Assembly: GCA_965178125.1 (NCBI GenBank)
Contig: OZ237760.1
Coordinates: forward strand, 62,001 to 126,000
Direction: 5' to 3'
DNA from: Bilabrum cf. latius
Lineage: Eukaryota > Bigyra: Bicosoecida > Bigyra > Bicosoecida
DNA: 64,000 nt
Shown here: piece by piece, positions 55,579-64,000 of the stretch
Position numbering within the stretch: position 1 is the stretch's first letter
Layout of the letters: the number at the start of each line of letters is the position of its first letter
Notes under the pieces: model-generated
What the model saw: only the letters and a program-made list of their open reading frames with translations
Database searches by the model: none
What the model was told of the DNA's origin: nothing
Translations under genes and position numbers: made by a program

Positions 55579-57514
55579 ATGCACCGAATTGCAATGAGGC
55601 GCTTAGCTTCCCGATAGCTTTCGATGGCGTGCCGCGCCTGTGGGGGGAGAATATTGGGTAGCAATTCGACACCAAAGGCGGCCTTGAATCGATACCAATC
55701 CTCCGGCTTGGCTGAACAGCCAGTCCGAGGATCAGTGCCCCAACTCGTAGCATAGCTGATGTTTGCAGCCTCAGACGACAAAGATGTGGATTCAAGCGGT
55801 GGAGACGATGCAAGCGAAGTCGGTGACGGGGGCAGCCAGGATGGCGCAGACGCATCTCCAAGTGCGAGCAGCGCAGACTCTGCTACCGCATCTGCCTCTG
55901 CTGCAGAAGAAGACTCAGATATTCCTGATTTAAAGCCAAGGGAAGTGAGTTCAATGACCGCGGAACTAGTCCGGCGGTTCGAAGTCGAGAGGTGGCCACG
56001 CACGTGGCACACTGCTCGAGGCTCGAAATACCGCGGGGACGACGGCCGCCAAGCGACTCCTGCGCTAGGAGACATCCGTATATAATGCATCGCTTCCTTG
56101 CGGCATTTGCCATCATGGACCACCTCTTCAGTCCCACATCGCCACGCCACCCATGTGTCCCCACACCACGCCCGTCTCATGCTCCTTGTCCCCGCAGATC
56201 GTTTCTCGGCTGGACCAGTACATCATCGGGCAGCACGACGCCAAGCGCGCCATCGCTGTAGCGCTGCGGAACCGCTGGCGCCGCATGCGCGTCACGGAGG
56301 AGCTCCGCCCCGAGATCATGCCCAAGAACATCCTCATGGTGGGCCCCACGGGAGTGGGCAAGACGGAGATCGCCCGCCGGCTGGCCAAGCTGGCGAGGGC
56401 TCCCTTCGTGAAGGTGGAGGCCACCAAGTTCACCGAGGTGGGCTTCCACGGCCGCGACGTGGACACGATCATCCGGGACCTGGTGGAGGCCTCCATGACG
56501 CTGATCAAGGAGCTGAGGACGGAGCAGATCAGGAGGAGGGTCGCGCCCAAGGTGGAGGACATGATCCTGGAGAAACTGGTGGGCCCGGGGGCTCCAGAGC
56601 AGGAAGAGTTCCGGTCTTTGCTGAGGATGGGGGGCTTGGAGGAGCGCTCGATCGAGGTGGACGTGCCGCTGGACGGGGGCGCGGGCGGGGGCGGAGGCCC
56701 GGGGGGGGAGGACATCGAGCTGTCGTTCGGCGCGGGGCAGACAGCCTCGGTGAACCCCGCCGACTTGTTCCGGTCTTTGGGAGGGGGCCGCCGACGGGCC
56801 CCCACGGAGTCGAAGCGCATGCCCATCCGGGAGGCCAGGCCGGTGCTGGAGAACGCGGAGATCGAGGAGCAGATGGCCCGGCTGGACCTAAAGAAGGAAG
56901 CCGTGCACCTTGCCGAGCAGCACGGGATCGTATTCATCGACGAGATCGACAAGATCGTCTCGGACAAGAGCAGGTACAAGGGCGGGGACGCGTCCGCGGA
57001 GGGGGTGCAGCGTGACCTGCTGCCACTGATCGAGGGGAGCAACGTGGAGGTGCGGCGCTTCGGGACTGTCAAGACGGACCACATGCTCTTCGTGTGCTCG
57101 GGTGCCTTCCACGAGGCCAAGCCCTCGGACATGCTGGCAGAGCTGCAGGGCCGGCTCCCCATCCGAGTGGAGCTCAAGGGGCTCACAAGAGAGGACATGC
57201 TGAGGATCCTCACGGAGCCAAAGGCCAACCTGATCCGGCAGCAGAAGGCGCTCATCGAGGCGGAGGGGGTGGAGCTGGTGTTCGAGGATGACGCGGTCAA
57301 GCTCATGGCAGAGCGGGCGGCGGACATCAACAAGACCGTGGAGAACATCGGGGCCCGGAGGCTGCACACGGTGGTGGAGCGGGTGATGGAGGACATCTCC
57401 TTCGATGCCTCCGAGGCCGAGCAGGGCAGCTCAATGAAGGTGGACACCAAGCTGGTCGAGGACAAGCTGGCTCCTGTGCTCAAGACCAAGGACCTGAAGA
57501 AATTCATCCTCTGA
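55579..57514 (+). CDS. hslU: Mitochondrial HslU (ClpY), AAA+ ATPase of the HslVU protease
   Basis: HslU unfolds substrates for the HslV peptidase. Two exons, 55579-55944 and 56198-57514, are joined in phase 0 to give LKPRE|IVSRLDQYIIGQ, exactly the bacterial HslU start. UAGs at 55615 and 55753 sit in the ~120-residue N-terminal extension, which opens with a presequence (MHRIAMRRLASR-UAG-LSMACRA) and continues Ser/Asp-rich. Core motifs: Walker A GPTGVGKTEIARR, FTEVGFHGRDVDTIIRDL, an I-domain with a Gly-rich variable loop, Walker B IVFIDEIDKI, LFVCSGAFHEAKPSDM (pore and sensor region), ELQGRLPIRVELKGL, and sensor 2 NIGARRLHTVVERVMEDISF. The C-terminus DLKKFIL matches the HslU tail that docks into HslV, so a partner HslV is expected elsewhere. 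The stop is TGA. About 560 residues; bacterial HslU is about 440. Confidence 0.92.
55945..56197 (+). other. HslU intron
   Basis: The donor GTGAGT follows AGG GAA at 55945; the acceptor CCCCGCAG ends at 56197 before ATC GTT TCT. The intron is 253 nt and phase 0. Splicing yields PRE-IVSRLDQ, the conserved first helix of HslU. Confidence 0.88.
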
Positions 57515-57721
57515 GCCCGAGCTCACAGTCCATGGGACCGGGGATGAAGGTGGGATGGGGGGTGACCGGAGCGCAGTCGGGGATGCGCACGATACCTCGT
57601 TTGTCTCCGGAACAATTCGTCTGATAGCAGCGCGATGCATTTACAATAGTCTACTAGATGCGAAGCCATGGGCAAGACGCCTAGAATCACACCCAAATCC
57701 AAGTACCCATCGACTGCGATA

Positions 57722-58717
57722 TTACCCGGAAAAAGTTTTATCGCCAATCCCCGTGCCCGTCCCATCGCCAATCCCCGTGCCCGTCCCATCGCCAATCCCC
57801 GTGCCCGTCCCATCGCCAATCCCCGTGCCCGTCCCATCGCCAATCCCCGCGCCCGTCCCATCGCCAATCCCCGTGCCCGTCCCATCGCCAATCCCCGTGC
57901 CCGTCCCATCGCCAATCCCCGTGCCCTTGCCCGTGCCCACTGCAGAGCAGGGAGCTGCCCCCCTCCCGGCACCCCCGCCACCTTCGCCCCTTCGTGTGCC
58001 TGCCAGTGCCAGCGATGGCTTCAACCCGCCTCCAGTCAGAGGGCAGTGCTCACCAGCCGCCGGGACGTATGGCAGCGCGATTGCTTCGGCTGCACCACTT
58101 AAATCCTTGGGCCGCCCCATTTCATCGCCGCACGCCGCGCCACCCCTGTCCACTGCCCCTGCCTCTCTGCCAAGCAACCCCCCTGCCTCCTTTCCTGCAG
58201 CCCACCTGACCACGGCAGGCACGGCCCTCCCCAGCAAAACACACTCCACCGTGACACCCTCCAGCAGCGAGGACAGCCTGCTCCTTTCAATCGTATCGCC
58301 GGGCCGGCACGAAAACGGCGTTTCGGTCGACACTTTCAGCAGGAGAAGGGATTTACGAGCGTGGTGTGCGGCTCGCAGGCGAGCCTGCAGCGATCGCGTT
58401 CGGATGCTCGCTCTGCACCGGTCGTTTGTTCCTCCGTCTGGCCACACGAGCACGCCGAGATCTGCGTGCTGCCGCGGTTTTGGGCGAGCAGCGGCGGCAG
58501 CTGGCGATCCGTCCTCCGAAGATTCTTGTCGTCTGTACGCCACCATATCGCATCCAATTCGGCTGCCACATCCAACGAGCCAGCCTCTGGCGGTGAGGAA
58601 AGCAGCTGCTGCGAACACCAGCAGGCCCTCTGGGTCGACGGGGGGCTCGAGGGCGATATCTACCAGCGTGGGGGCTTGCCGCAATGACCACCCGTTAAAA
58701 ACTAGAAGATATACCAT
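57722..58717 (-). CDS. Hypothetical protein with C-terminal Gly/Thr/Ile/Asp octapeptide repeats
   Basis: 331 residues from ATG 58717 to TAA 57724-57722, no UAG. The N-terminal third contains a moderately hydrophobic segment ([19 protein letters not shown]) that could be a signal or membrane anchor. The middle is Ala/Gly/Arg-rich without a recognisable domain. The C-terminus is eight copies of an octapeptide of the form GTGIGDGT, encoded by the 24-bp minisatellite at 57741-57930; one copy reads GAGIGDGT. A plus-strand frame over the same DNA is also open and would encode PVPSPIPV repeats. I prefer the minus frame for its clean ATG-to-TAA extent, but neither is proved. No function can be assigned. 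Confidence 0.4.
   Translation of the reverse strand: MVYLLVFNGWSLRQAPTLVDIALEPPVDPEGLLVFAAAAFLTARGWLVGCGSRIGCDMVAYRRQESSEDGSPAAAAARPKPRQHADLGVLVWPDGGTNDRCRASIRTRSLQARLRAAHHARKSLLLLKVSTETPFSCRPGDTIERSRLSSLLEGVTVECVLLGRAVPAVVRWAAGKEAGGLLGREAGAVDRGGAACGDEMGRPKDLSGAAEAIALPYVPAAGEHCPLTGGGLKPSLALAGTRRGEGGGGAGRGAAPCSAVGTGKGTGIGDGTGTGIGDGTGTGIGDGTGAGIGDGTGTGIGDGTGTGIGDGTGTGIGDGTGTGIGDKTFSG
57741..57930. repeat. 24-bp minisatellite, about eight copies
   Basis: The unit TCGCCAATCCCCGTGCCCGT plus CCCA recurs every 24 bp, starting near 57741, 57765, 57789, 57813, 57837, 57861, 57885 and 57909. One copy carries CGC for CGT. The period is a multiple of three, so copy number can change without breaking a frame; it encodes the octapeptide repeats of the overlapping minus-strand ORF. 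Confidence 0.95.
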
Positions 58718-59334
58718 CCATGCCTAAATTGGGACCACACACGATTCAGTTGCCCATTCGTTCGGGTTGAGCGGGGTTGTCGATACAAGTCCCGCTACTT
58801 CGGTATGCATGCCTGTTTTACGGTGGTGCCGGAGCCAAAACTGGAAACATCTCTGTCGCCCACGGATAATGACTGAGTAGGAAACGCTCAGTTCGCCACG
58901 ATGTGCCATTCATGGGAGTCGCAAGCTGCGCCAATTACCAAGTGCAACTTGTCGATAGTGGTGTGACGATGGCCGAAACCGCTGGCGGTGCATGCATCGT
59001 GGCTGGATCGCCGTCGCTGCGGTGTATTCCATGTGACTAAAACTGTAGGAGTTAGTCGAATGCATGAGCGCCTAGCATAATGGTAATCGAACTCTGGTGT
59101 TGCGCATAGGGCTGCGGTGTGGGGCAGAGAAACGTCTCGCCCGGTGCGGTGCGCAGCGCCGCAGGCCTACCCAAATTGTTGCGTGCACATTGAAACCAAC
59201 GTGGCTTTTGCAGCCTCGTGCCAGCCAGGCCCCATCAGAGCAGTTTCGCAGTAGATCGCGCGCGTCTACGGCTGTACTATACCACAGTATAGTTCATTTT
59301 TGTATCTTATTGCACATACCAGGTAGATTGTGCG
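58718..59334. other. 617-bp intergenic region upstream of the Bfr1-like gene
   Basis: No supported gene. At 59276-59293 a perfect inverted repeat ACTATAC-CACA-GTATAGT (7-bp stem, 4-nt loop) lies 40 bp before the Bfr1-like ATG, in AT-rich sequence, and may be part of the promoter or 5' UTR. A tRNA A-box-like string near 59074 has no matching B box. Confidence 0.4.
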
Positions 59335-61509
59335 ATGCCGGGCAAGAAATCGTCGAAGAAAGCCGGCGAAGCCGGAGGGACAGGGGCAGCAGCCGCAGCT
59401 GAGTCTGCGGCTGCCGCGCCCGCGAAAGCGCCCGCAAAGGAAATCACCAAGGAAGACGTGGATGCCAAGGAAGCCGAATTCAACCGCCGAAAGGACGAGC
59501 TGCAGAAGCGCCGTGAGACGCTTCGCGCGCAGATCGAGCTCAAGTCCTCCGAGCTGCAGGTCGCGCGCGCCAAGTTTCAGGGCGCAAAGGACGTGCAGCA
59601 GGCGCTCCGTGAAGATTTGAAAGCAGCGAAAGCAAGAAAAGATGCGGTACTCGAAGGCGTCAAGGGCCATCGCTCCAAGATGAAGAGCCTGATCGAAGAC
59701 ATGAAGAGCACAACTGCAGGCATGAGGTACCGGTCCGTCGAGGCCATCGACCGCAGGCTTGAGGAGCTCGAGGACCAGGAACGCTTTGGATCTATGTCAG
59801 CTAGGGAAGAAACAGCGGTTCTAAAGGAGCGCACCGAGCTCAAGGTCCAGCGCATGGCGCTGGAGCGGGTCTCGAGCAAGCAGAAGCGCCTCGACACGCT
59901 CAAGGCGCAGATCGACGACAAGAGCAAGGCGGCGAGCGAGCAGCTCGACGGCATGCGCGAAGAGATGCAGGCAAAATACGAGAAAGTGGAACAGCAAAGT
60001 AAGGTAGTGGACGGCCACCGCGCCGCCATGGACGAGATCTATCACGCGCGCAAGGCCCTCGAAGCCAAGAGGGACGCCGTCCGCAAGGAGCTCGACACCG
60101 TCTACCAGGAAAACAGAGCCTTCAAGGACACGTACCACCAGGCCGTCCGCGACTCGTAGCACGCCAAGTGGCTCGTGCGCCAGGCCGAGCGCGACGAGCA
60201 GAACCGCAAGCGCCGCGCCGAGGACGAGCGCTACAGGCTGCAGGAGAAGCGCAGGTACGAGGAGGACGCGCACAGGCAGGCCGCATACGACCCCGCCGCG
60301 GCCCGCGTGGCGGCCGTCGAGGCGCTTATCGACGAGATCAGGCAGCTGGCGCCCGAGGCGGCCCGCGCCCACGACGAGGAGCGCGGGATCAAGACCGAGG
60401 AGTCCGTCCCGTTCGCCCTCCGCAAGCACGCCTCCGCCACGGGCTCCCAGGCATCCGGCGGAGCCGGCATGTCCTCCGTGCCCCTCCCCGAGGGGACCTC
60501 CAGGGCCAAGGCCGTGGAGCGCACGCAGGACGCGGGGCTCTTCGGGGCTCTGGCGGGCGCGGCGGGCGCGGGATCCAAGGGCAAGAAGGGCAAGGCCGCC
60601 CGCAAGGCAGCCAAGGCCGCGCGCAAGGCAGCCAAGGGAGGCCCGGCGTCGAGCGGTCTGATCCTGCCCAGCGTCATGTCCTTGAGCGAGGAGTCGAGGG
60701 AGCAGCTGACCCGCCTCAAGGTGGATCCCCCCATGTCCACCACCAAGGAGGACGCACTCCCCGTGCTCAAGCAGCTGGAGGACGCGCTCGAGGAGGTCAA
60801 GAAGCAGCCCAGCGAGAGCTACGCGTCCAGGTTCGCCCGCGCGCTGGGGCTCAAGCCCGGGTCCAAGTTGACCACGGTCTTCGGGCCCGGCAAGATCCGG
60901 TCCGTCCGCACGTCCGACGGCATGCTCGAGGTGGAGCTGCAGGGCTTCACGGCGACTCTCTTCTGCACCACGGAGGAGGCCTCCGAGGTGATGTCCAAGG
61001 CCAGGTTCGCGGAGAGGCAGCGGAGGAGGCGGGCCGAGAGGGAGGCCAGGGGGGAGGGCCTGCCCAGGGGGAGGGGGAGGGGGAGGGGCCGCCGCGGGGA
61101 CGGGGAGGGGGGTGAGGGGGGTGCTCCCAGGGGCCGGGGGAGGGGCCGCGGGAGGCGCGGGGACAGGGACGACGAGGGCAAGGGCAGGGGCGCGAGCGGG
61201 GGTGCTCCCCGAGGAGGAGGCAGAGGAGGCGCCGCTGCCGCCGCCACCGGGGGTGCGGGCAAGAAGGCCGTGAGGCCTCCCCCCGGGCTGGGGGCCCCCA
61301 CGGCGGGGGCGCAGGAGAGCAAGGAGGCGGATCCAGGTGCGGAGGGCGAGGCCGCCGCTGCCGAGGAGGAGGAGAAGGTGGGCATCACCGATTCCAAGGT
61401 CGTGCGGGCCGGCAAGGTGGCCGGGGACATCTCCCCGGCGGCCTTCCCCACGCTGGGAGGCACCGGCGGGAAGCGCGCGGGCGGCGCCTGGGCTGCGGGA
61501 GGCCAGTAA
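59335..61509 (+). CDS. Bfr1-like coiled-coil RNP protein with RGG-type tail
   Basis: 724 residues from ATG 59335 to TAA 61507-61509 with one UAG at 60157. An Ala/Lys-rich start is followed by ~250 residues of charged coiled coil (KEDVDAKEAEFNRRKDELQK, RRLEELEDQERFGSMSAREE) whose layout matches yeast Bfr1, a polysome- and mRNA-associated protein. The UAG lies between YHQAVRDS and HAKWLVRQAERDEQN, in the middle of the continuing helix. After a DEIRQLAPEAAR region there is a Lys/Ala-rich linker, then a compact segment around FGPGKIRSVRTSDGMLEVEL that resembles a small beta domain. The end is long Gly/Arg-rich (GRGRGRGRRGDGEGG) and suggests RNA binding. The family assignment rests on the coiled-coil pattern only, so it is moderate. 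Confidence 0.68.
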
Positions 61510-61908
61510 GTCTTGCAGTGGTTCGGCGCACTCTCGGGGTGCACAGCAGGGTGGAGTTGTGGGTGGGGCAGCCACACCGGATCGCAGAATGGAGGATTGC
61601 GTTGGCCTCCTTTGGATTGACATGGCGTCGGCAGGCGGCAAGTCGCCCCTGTCGCTTGTCGCCATCCGGTCTAGGAGCAGACGCAGTCGCTTGCCGTGGT
61701 GATATGGCAGCTCGTGGCTGGATGCTTGCCAAAACAGAGGGCATTGCTTGTACGCGCATGCAATTCCCCTGGTGGAGAGCAATGGTGATCCAGCTATATG
61801 AAGGTGCCGCAGAGTGGTGGTGCGTCGCTTGCATTTATAATCGATAGCAATATGGTTGTTACTTCTGTGCTGCGTACTTTCTCTAGGATCGTGGCTCTTT
61901 CTGGCAGA
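61510..61908. other. Convergent spacer of 399 bp
   Basis: This lies between the TAA of the Bfr1-like gene and the TGA of MPP10. No gene or repeat is evident; the part near 61790-61890 is AT-rich and may carry 3' end signals. Confidence 0.4.
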
Positions 61909-64000
61909 TCAAAGCTTGAACGAACCAGCAGTGCCGCCAGAGCCACCATTTCTCTTGGACGGCTTTCTGGAGCGCGACCGGCCCGTCGTTCGCAAACCGC
62001 CCCCATTGCTCTGCATGCTAGCGCTACCATCCGATGCGAGCGCCTTGCGGCGAATCTGGTCGGCCTCCTGCCGCGCGACGTCCTGCATATGCTTGAAGAA
62101 CTGCGACGAGCTTCCGTACTTGCTCGGCGCGCTCTCCAGGCTGCCGGCCGCATCCGACGCGCGGCCCGCGCCCTCCCCCCCGGCCTGTTGCTGCCCACCC
62201 GCAGTAGTCCTCGCCCGCTTGCTCGGCCTCCCTCCTGCCCCCGCCACACCGGCTTCTCTGGCCATGGATGCCGCCGCGTGCGGGTTGCCCAGCCCCCCGC
62301 TGGCCCTGCCTGCCGCCTCCTGCACCATGGCGTCCAGCTTCCTCTTCCTCCTCGCGACACGCTTCTTGGCGCGGCGATCCGCCTTCTTCTCCCCCGCAGA
62401 CATCTCCTCCCGGGACCGAACCACACCCCGCACGGGCGCCGCCACCTCCTCCGGCGCTGCGGCACTCCCAATGGAGGCTGCCGCTGCCCCCATGCCCTTG
62501 CCCTTGCGCCGAGTGCCGGCCGCCAGCCCCGCACCCCCGCCCACACCGGCCATGGCAGACGCCCCCGCGCCCACCGCCGCGGATGATCCGATCCCAGGAG
62601 TGGCCTCCTCCAGCGCGACGGCCGCCACTCCTTGGGCCCTGGACCGAACGGACATCTCTGGGGCCCTTGCTCTGGGCGTGAACGCGAAGTTGGAAAGAGC
62701 GTCCAGTCGGTGGAAGAGCTTCCCCATCAGCAGCCTGATCTCGTCCTCGAGCTGCCCGTGCCTGCCCCCTTTGCCCTCCCCATCGCCGTCCTCCCCTTCT
62801 TCCCTCTCCTTTGCAGCCGCCCACTCGGCCTCGTACACCTCGGCCAGCCCCTGCCGCTTGCCCTCGTCCCGCCGAATCAGCTCCTCCGCCTCCGCGAGCT
62901 CTTGTTCCCTGCGAGCCGCCTTGGCCGCCGCGTCCCTGGGCGCCTCATCCACGGGCACCGGATCGTCAAAGGCCCCGTCCATGATCCGCTGGCGAATGAG
63001 AGCCTCGAGCGCAGAGGTGCCGGTCCCGATCCCGTCCCTGCTCAACAGGGCTCCTTCACGCAGACCGCCTGAGCCTGACCCTGCCCCAGCTCCCTCGTCC
63101 CCATCGTCGCTGTCCTCGGCGAGACCAGCCCCAGGCGCGTCTCTGACCACCCTCTCGACGTCCACCACGGCCCCCAGCAAAGAGTCCTGGGGCCGCTGGG
63201 CTGCCCTCACCTCACCGGCGAGCTGCCACTCCCTCCCATGCCTCAGCTAGTGCGCCAGCTTGCTCTCCATCTCCTGGATCTCCTTCTGCTTTGCGCGCAT
63301 GCGCAGTTGGTGAGACGTGAGCCCATCCTCATCCTCATCCTCATCCTCGTCGTCCTCCTCCCCCCCGTCCATGCCTTCATCCCCAGCGGACATGCCCTTC
63401 TGCCGCCCACCCTCCTCATTCTCGTCATCGTCATCATCGTCGTCCGAAGAGGAAGATGCCTCGCCCAGCAGATCCACCTTGCTGCCCTCGATCCCCGCCA
63501 AACGACTTCCATGCTTACCGTCGTCCTCGCTATCGCTCTCGCTCTCACTATCGCTCTCACTATCGCTATCGCTATTACTATCACTGCCCCCCGCCCCATC
63601 GTCCTCATCGCCATCCTCGCTATCACTCCCGCTGCCCTCCTCCTCCTGCTGCTCCTGCAGGAACTCCTCATCGGGCTCGTAGTCCCCCTCGTCACCCAAC
63701 CCCTCGGCCTCCAGCTCCAGCATGCGGTCCAGAGCTGCCTCGGCCTCCTCGTCCTCTTCGTCCTCATCAACATCGGTACCGCCCTTGCTGGAGGTGGAGG
63801 ATGGCTTGCCCTGCTCACGGTCCCCAAAGAAATCGTCCTCGGCACGGGCTGCCCTCCGGATCGCCTCCAGCTTTTCCGCCGCGGTCATGGGTGCTGCCCC
63901 ACCACCCGATTGCTGCTGCTATTGTTCCTCCTCCTCTGGCTACCCGAGGGCAGCACCACCCCCATACAGCACGCGCTCCATCTCAATGTCCTCCTCGTCC
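61909..64000 (-). CDS. MPP10: MPP10-like U3 snoRNP component (5' end beyond window)
   Basis: Mpp10 is a U3 snoRNP protein of the small-subunit processome, in complex with Imp3 and Imp4. The frame is open from the window edge to TGA 61911-61909 (at least 697 residues) with UAGs at 63940, 63919 and 63247. Family landmarks: DEGDYEPDEEFLQEQ, acidic Ser/Asp tracts, REWQLAGEVRAAQRPQDSLL, ALEALIRQRIMDGAFDDPVP, AEVYEAEWAAAKE, and the signature GKLFHRLDALSNFAFTPRAR. A basic region (KKADRRAKKRVARRKRKL) and RSRSRKPSKRN end the protein. Near the right edge the codons CAA-UAG-CAG-CAG-CAA form a short polyglutamine run containing UAG. The start codon is outside the window. Confidence 0.88.

Noticed and set aside
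57741-57930. CRISPR-like array
   Set aside because: The repeats are contiguous without spacers and sit in a eukaryotic coding context; this is a minisatellite.
59060-59130. tRNA-like A box (TAGCATAATGG)
   Set aside because: No B-box sequence and no cloverleaf could be drawn; no anticodon arm is evident.
59821-61782. 653-codon minus-strand ORF opposite the Bfr1-like gene
   Set aside because: The low-complexity Leu/Pro/Ala translation mirrors the coiled-coil and RGG codons of the plus strand.
61856-63250. 464-codon plus-strand ORF opposite MPP10
   Set aside because: It is a Ser/Pro/Ala-rich shadow; MPP10 signatures are on the minus strand.
1-64000. Programmed UAG readthrough or pyrrolysine instead of reassignment
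   Set aside because: UAGs are too numerous, occur in unrelated housekeeping genes and fall at positions favouring Gln. No gene depends on UAG for termination, so readthrough of individual stops does not fit.
1-64000. UAG = leucine, as in several other lineages
   Set aside because: Repeat-internal alignments give Gln three times and the aligned columns are polar (E, N, R, K, Q). I see no position demanding a hydrophobic residue. This rests on a small set and should be tested genome-wide.

Overview
The window is nuclear DNA of a GC-rich unicellular eukaryote. Genes lie on both strands without operons. They carry a few spliceosomal introns (four placed here, all with GTGAG donors) and encode eukaryotic hallmarks: Polo kinase, CIAO1, MPP10, DDX49/Dbp8 and a Bfr1-like protein. 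Several proteins have N-terminal presequences and belong to mitochondrial machinery (Era GTPase, HslU, PGS1, an HIBCH-like giant), so the cell has a functional mitochondrion. I cannot name the species.

The central observation is a non-standard nuclear genetic code. About 80 in-frame UAG codons interrupt 14 of 18 genes, often inside conserved domains, while UAA and UGA never do. All 17 genes whose end is visible stop at UGA (13) or UAA (4). Internal-repeat comparison in the FG-GAP giant, UAGs embedded in CAA/CAG runs and conserved-domain positions all point to UAG = glutamine. A standard-code annotation would shatter this window into dozens of false pieces.

Layout. 1-14797 (-): a mitochondria-targeted giant of at least 4,869 residues, starting with a degenerate HIBCH/enoyl-CoA hydratase domain and running off the left edge. 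15270-16652 (+): a small membrane protein with a PSI-like Cys motif. 16774-18207 (-): CIAO1. 18498-20972 (+): DDX49/Dbp8-like helicase. 21147-22387 (+): ADP-ribosylglycohydrolase-like gene with an apparent 1-nt frameshift. 22658-37354 (-): a ~4,900-residue FG-GAP receptor-like membrane protein. 37799-41816 (-): Polo kinase in three exons. 42011-44041 (+): secreted lipase-like hydrolase. 44304-46052 (-): PGS1. 46347-47471 (+): glucose-6-phosphate 1-epimerase. 48280-49641 (-): Notum/pectin acetylesterase-like protein. 49970-52204 (+): membrane aspartyl protease. 52378-53805 (-): secreted sialidase-like protein. 53929-55407 (-) and 55579-57514 (+): divergent mitochondrial Era and HslU. 57722-58717 (-): hypothetical protein with a 24-bp minisatellite. 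59335-61509 (+): Bfr1-like. 61909-64000 (-): MPP10, start outside the window.

The genes do not form one pathway. Two themes recur: mitochondrial maintenance (Era, HslU, PGS1, the HIBCH-like giant) and small-subunit rRNA processing (DDX49/Dbp8, MPP10). Around them are secreted or surface proteins (FG-GAP giant, lipase-like, Notum-like, aspartyl protease, sialidase-like, PSI-like).
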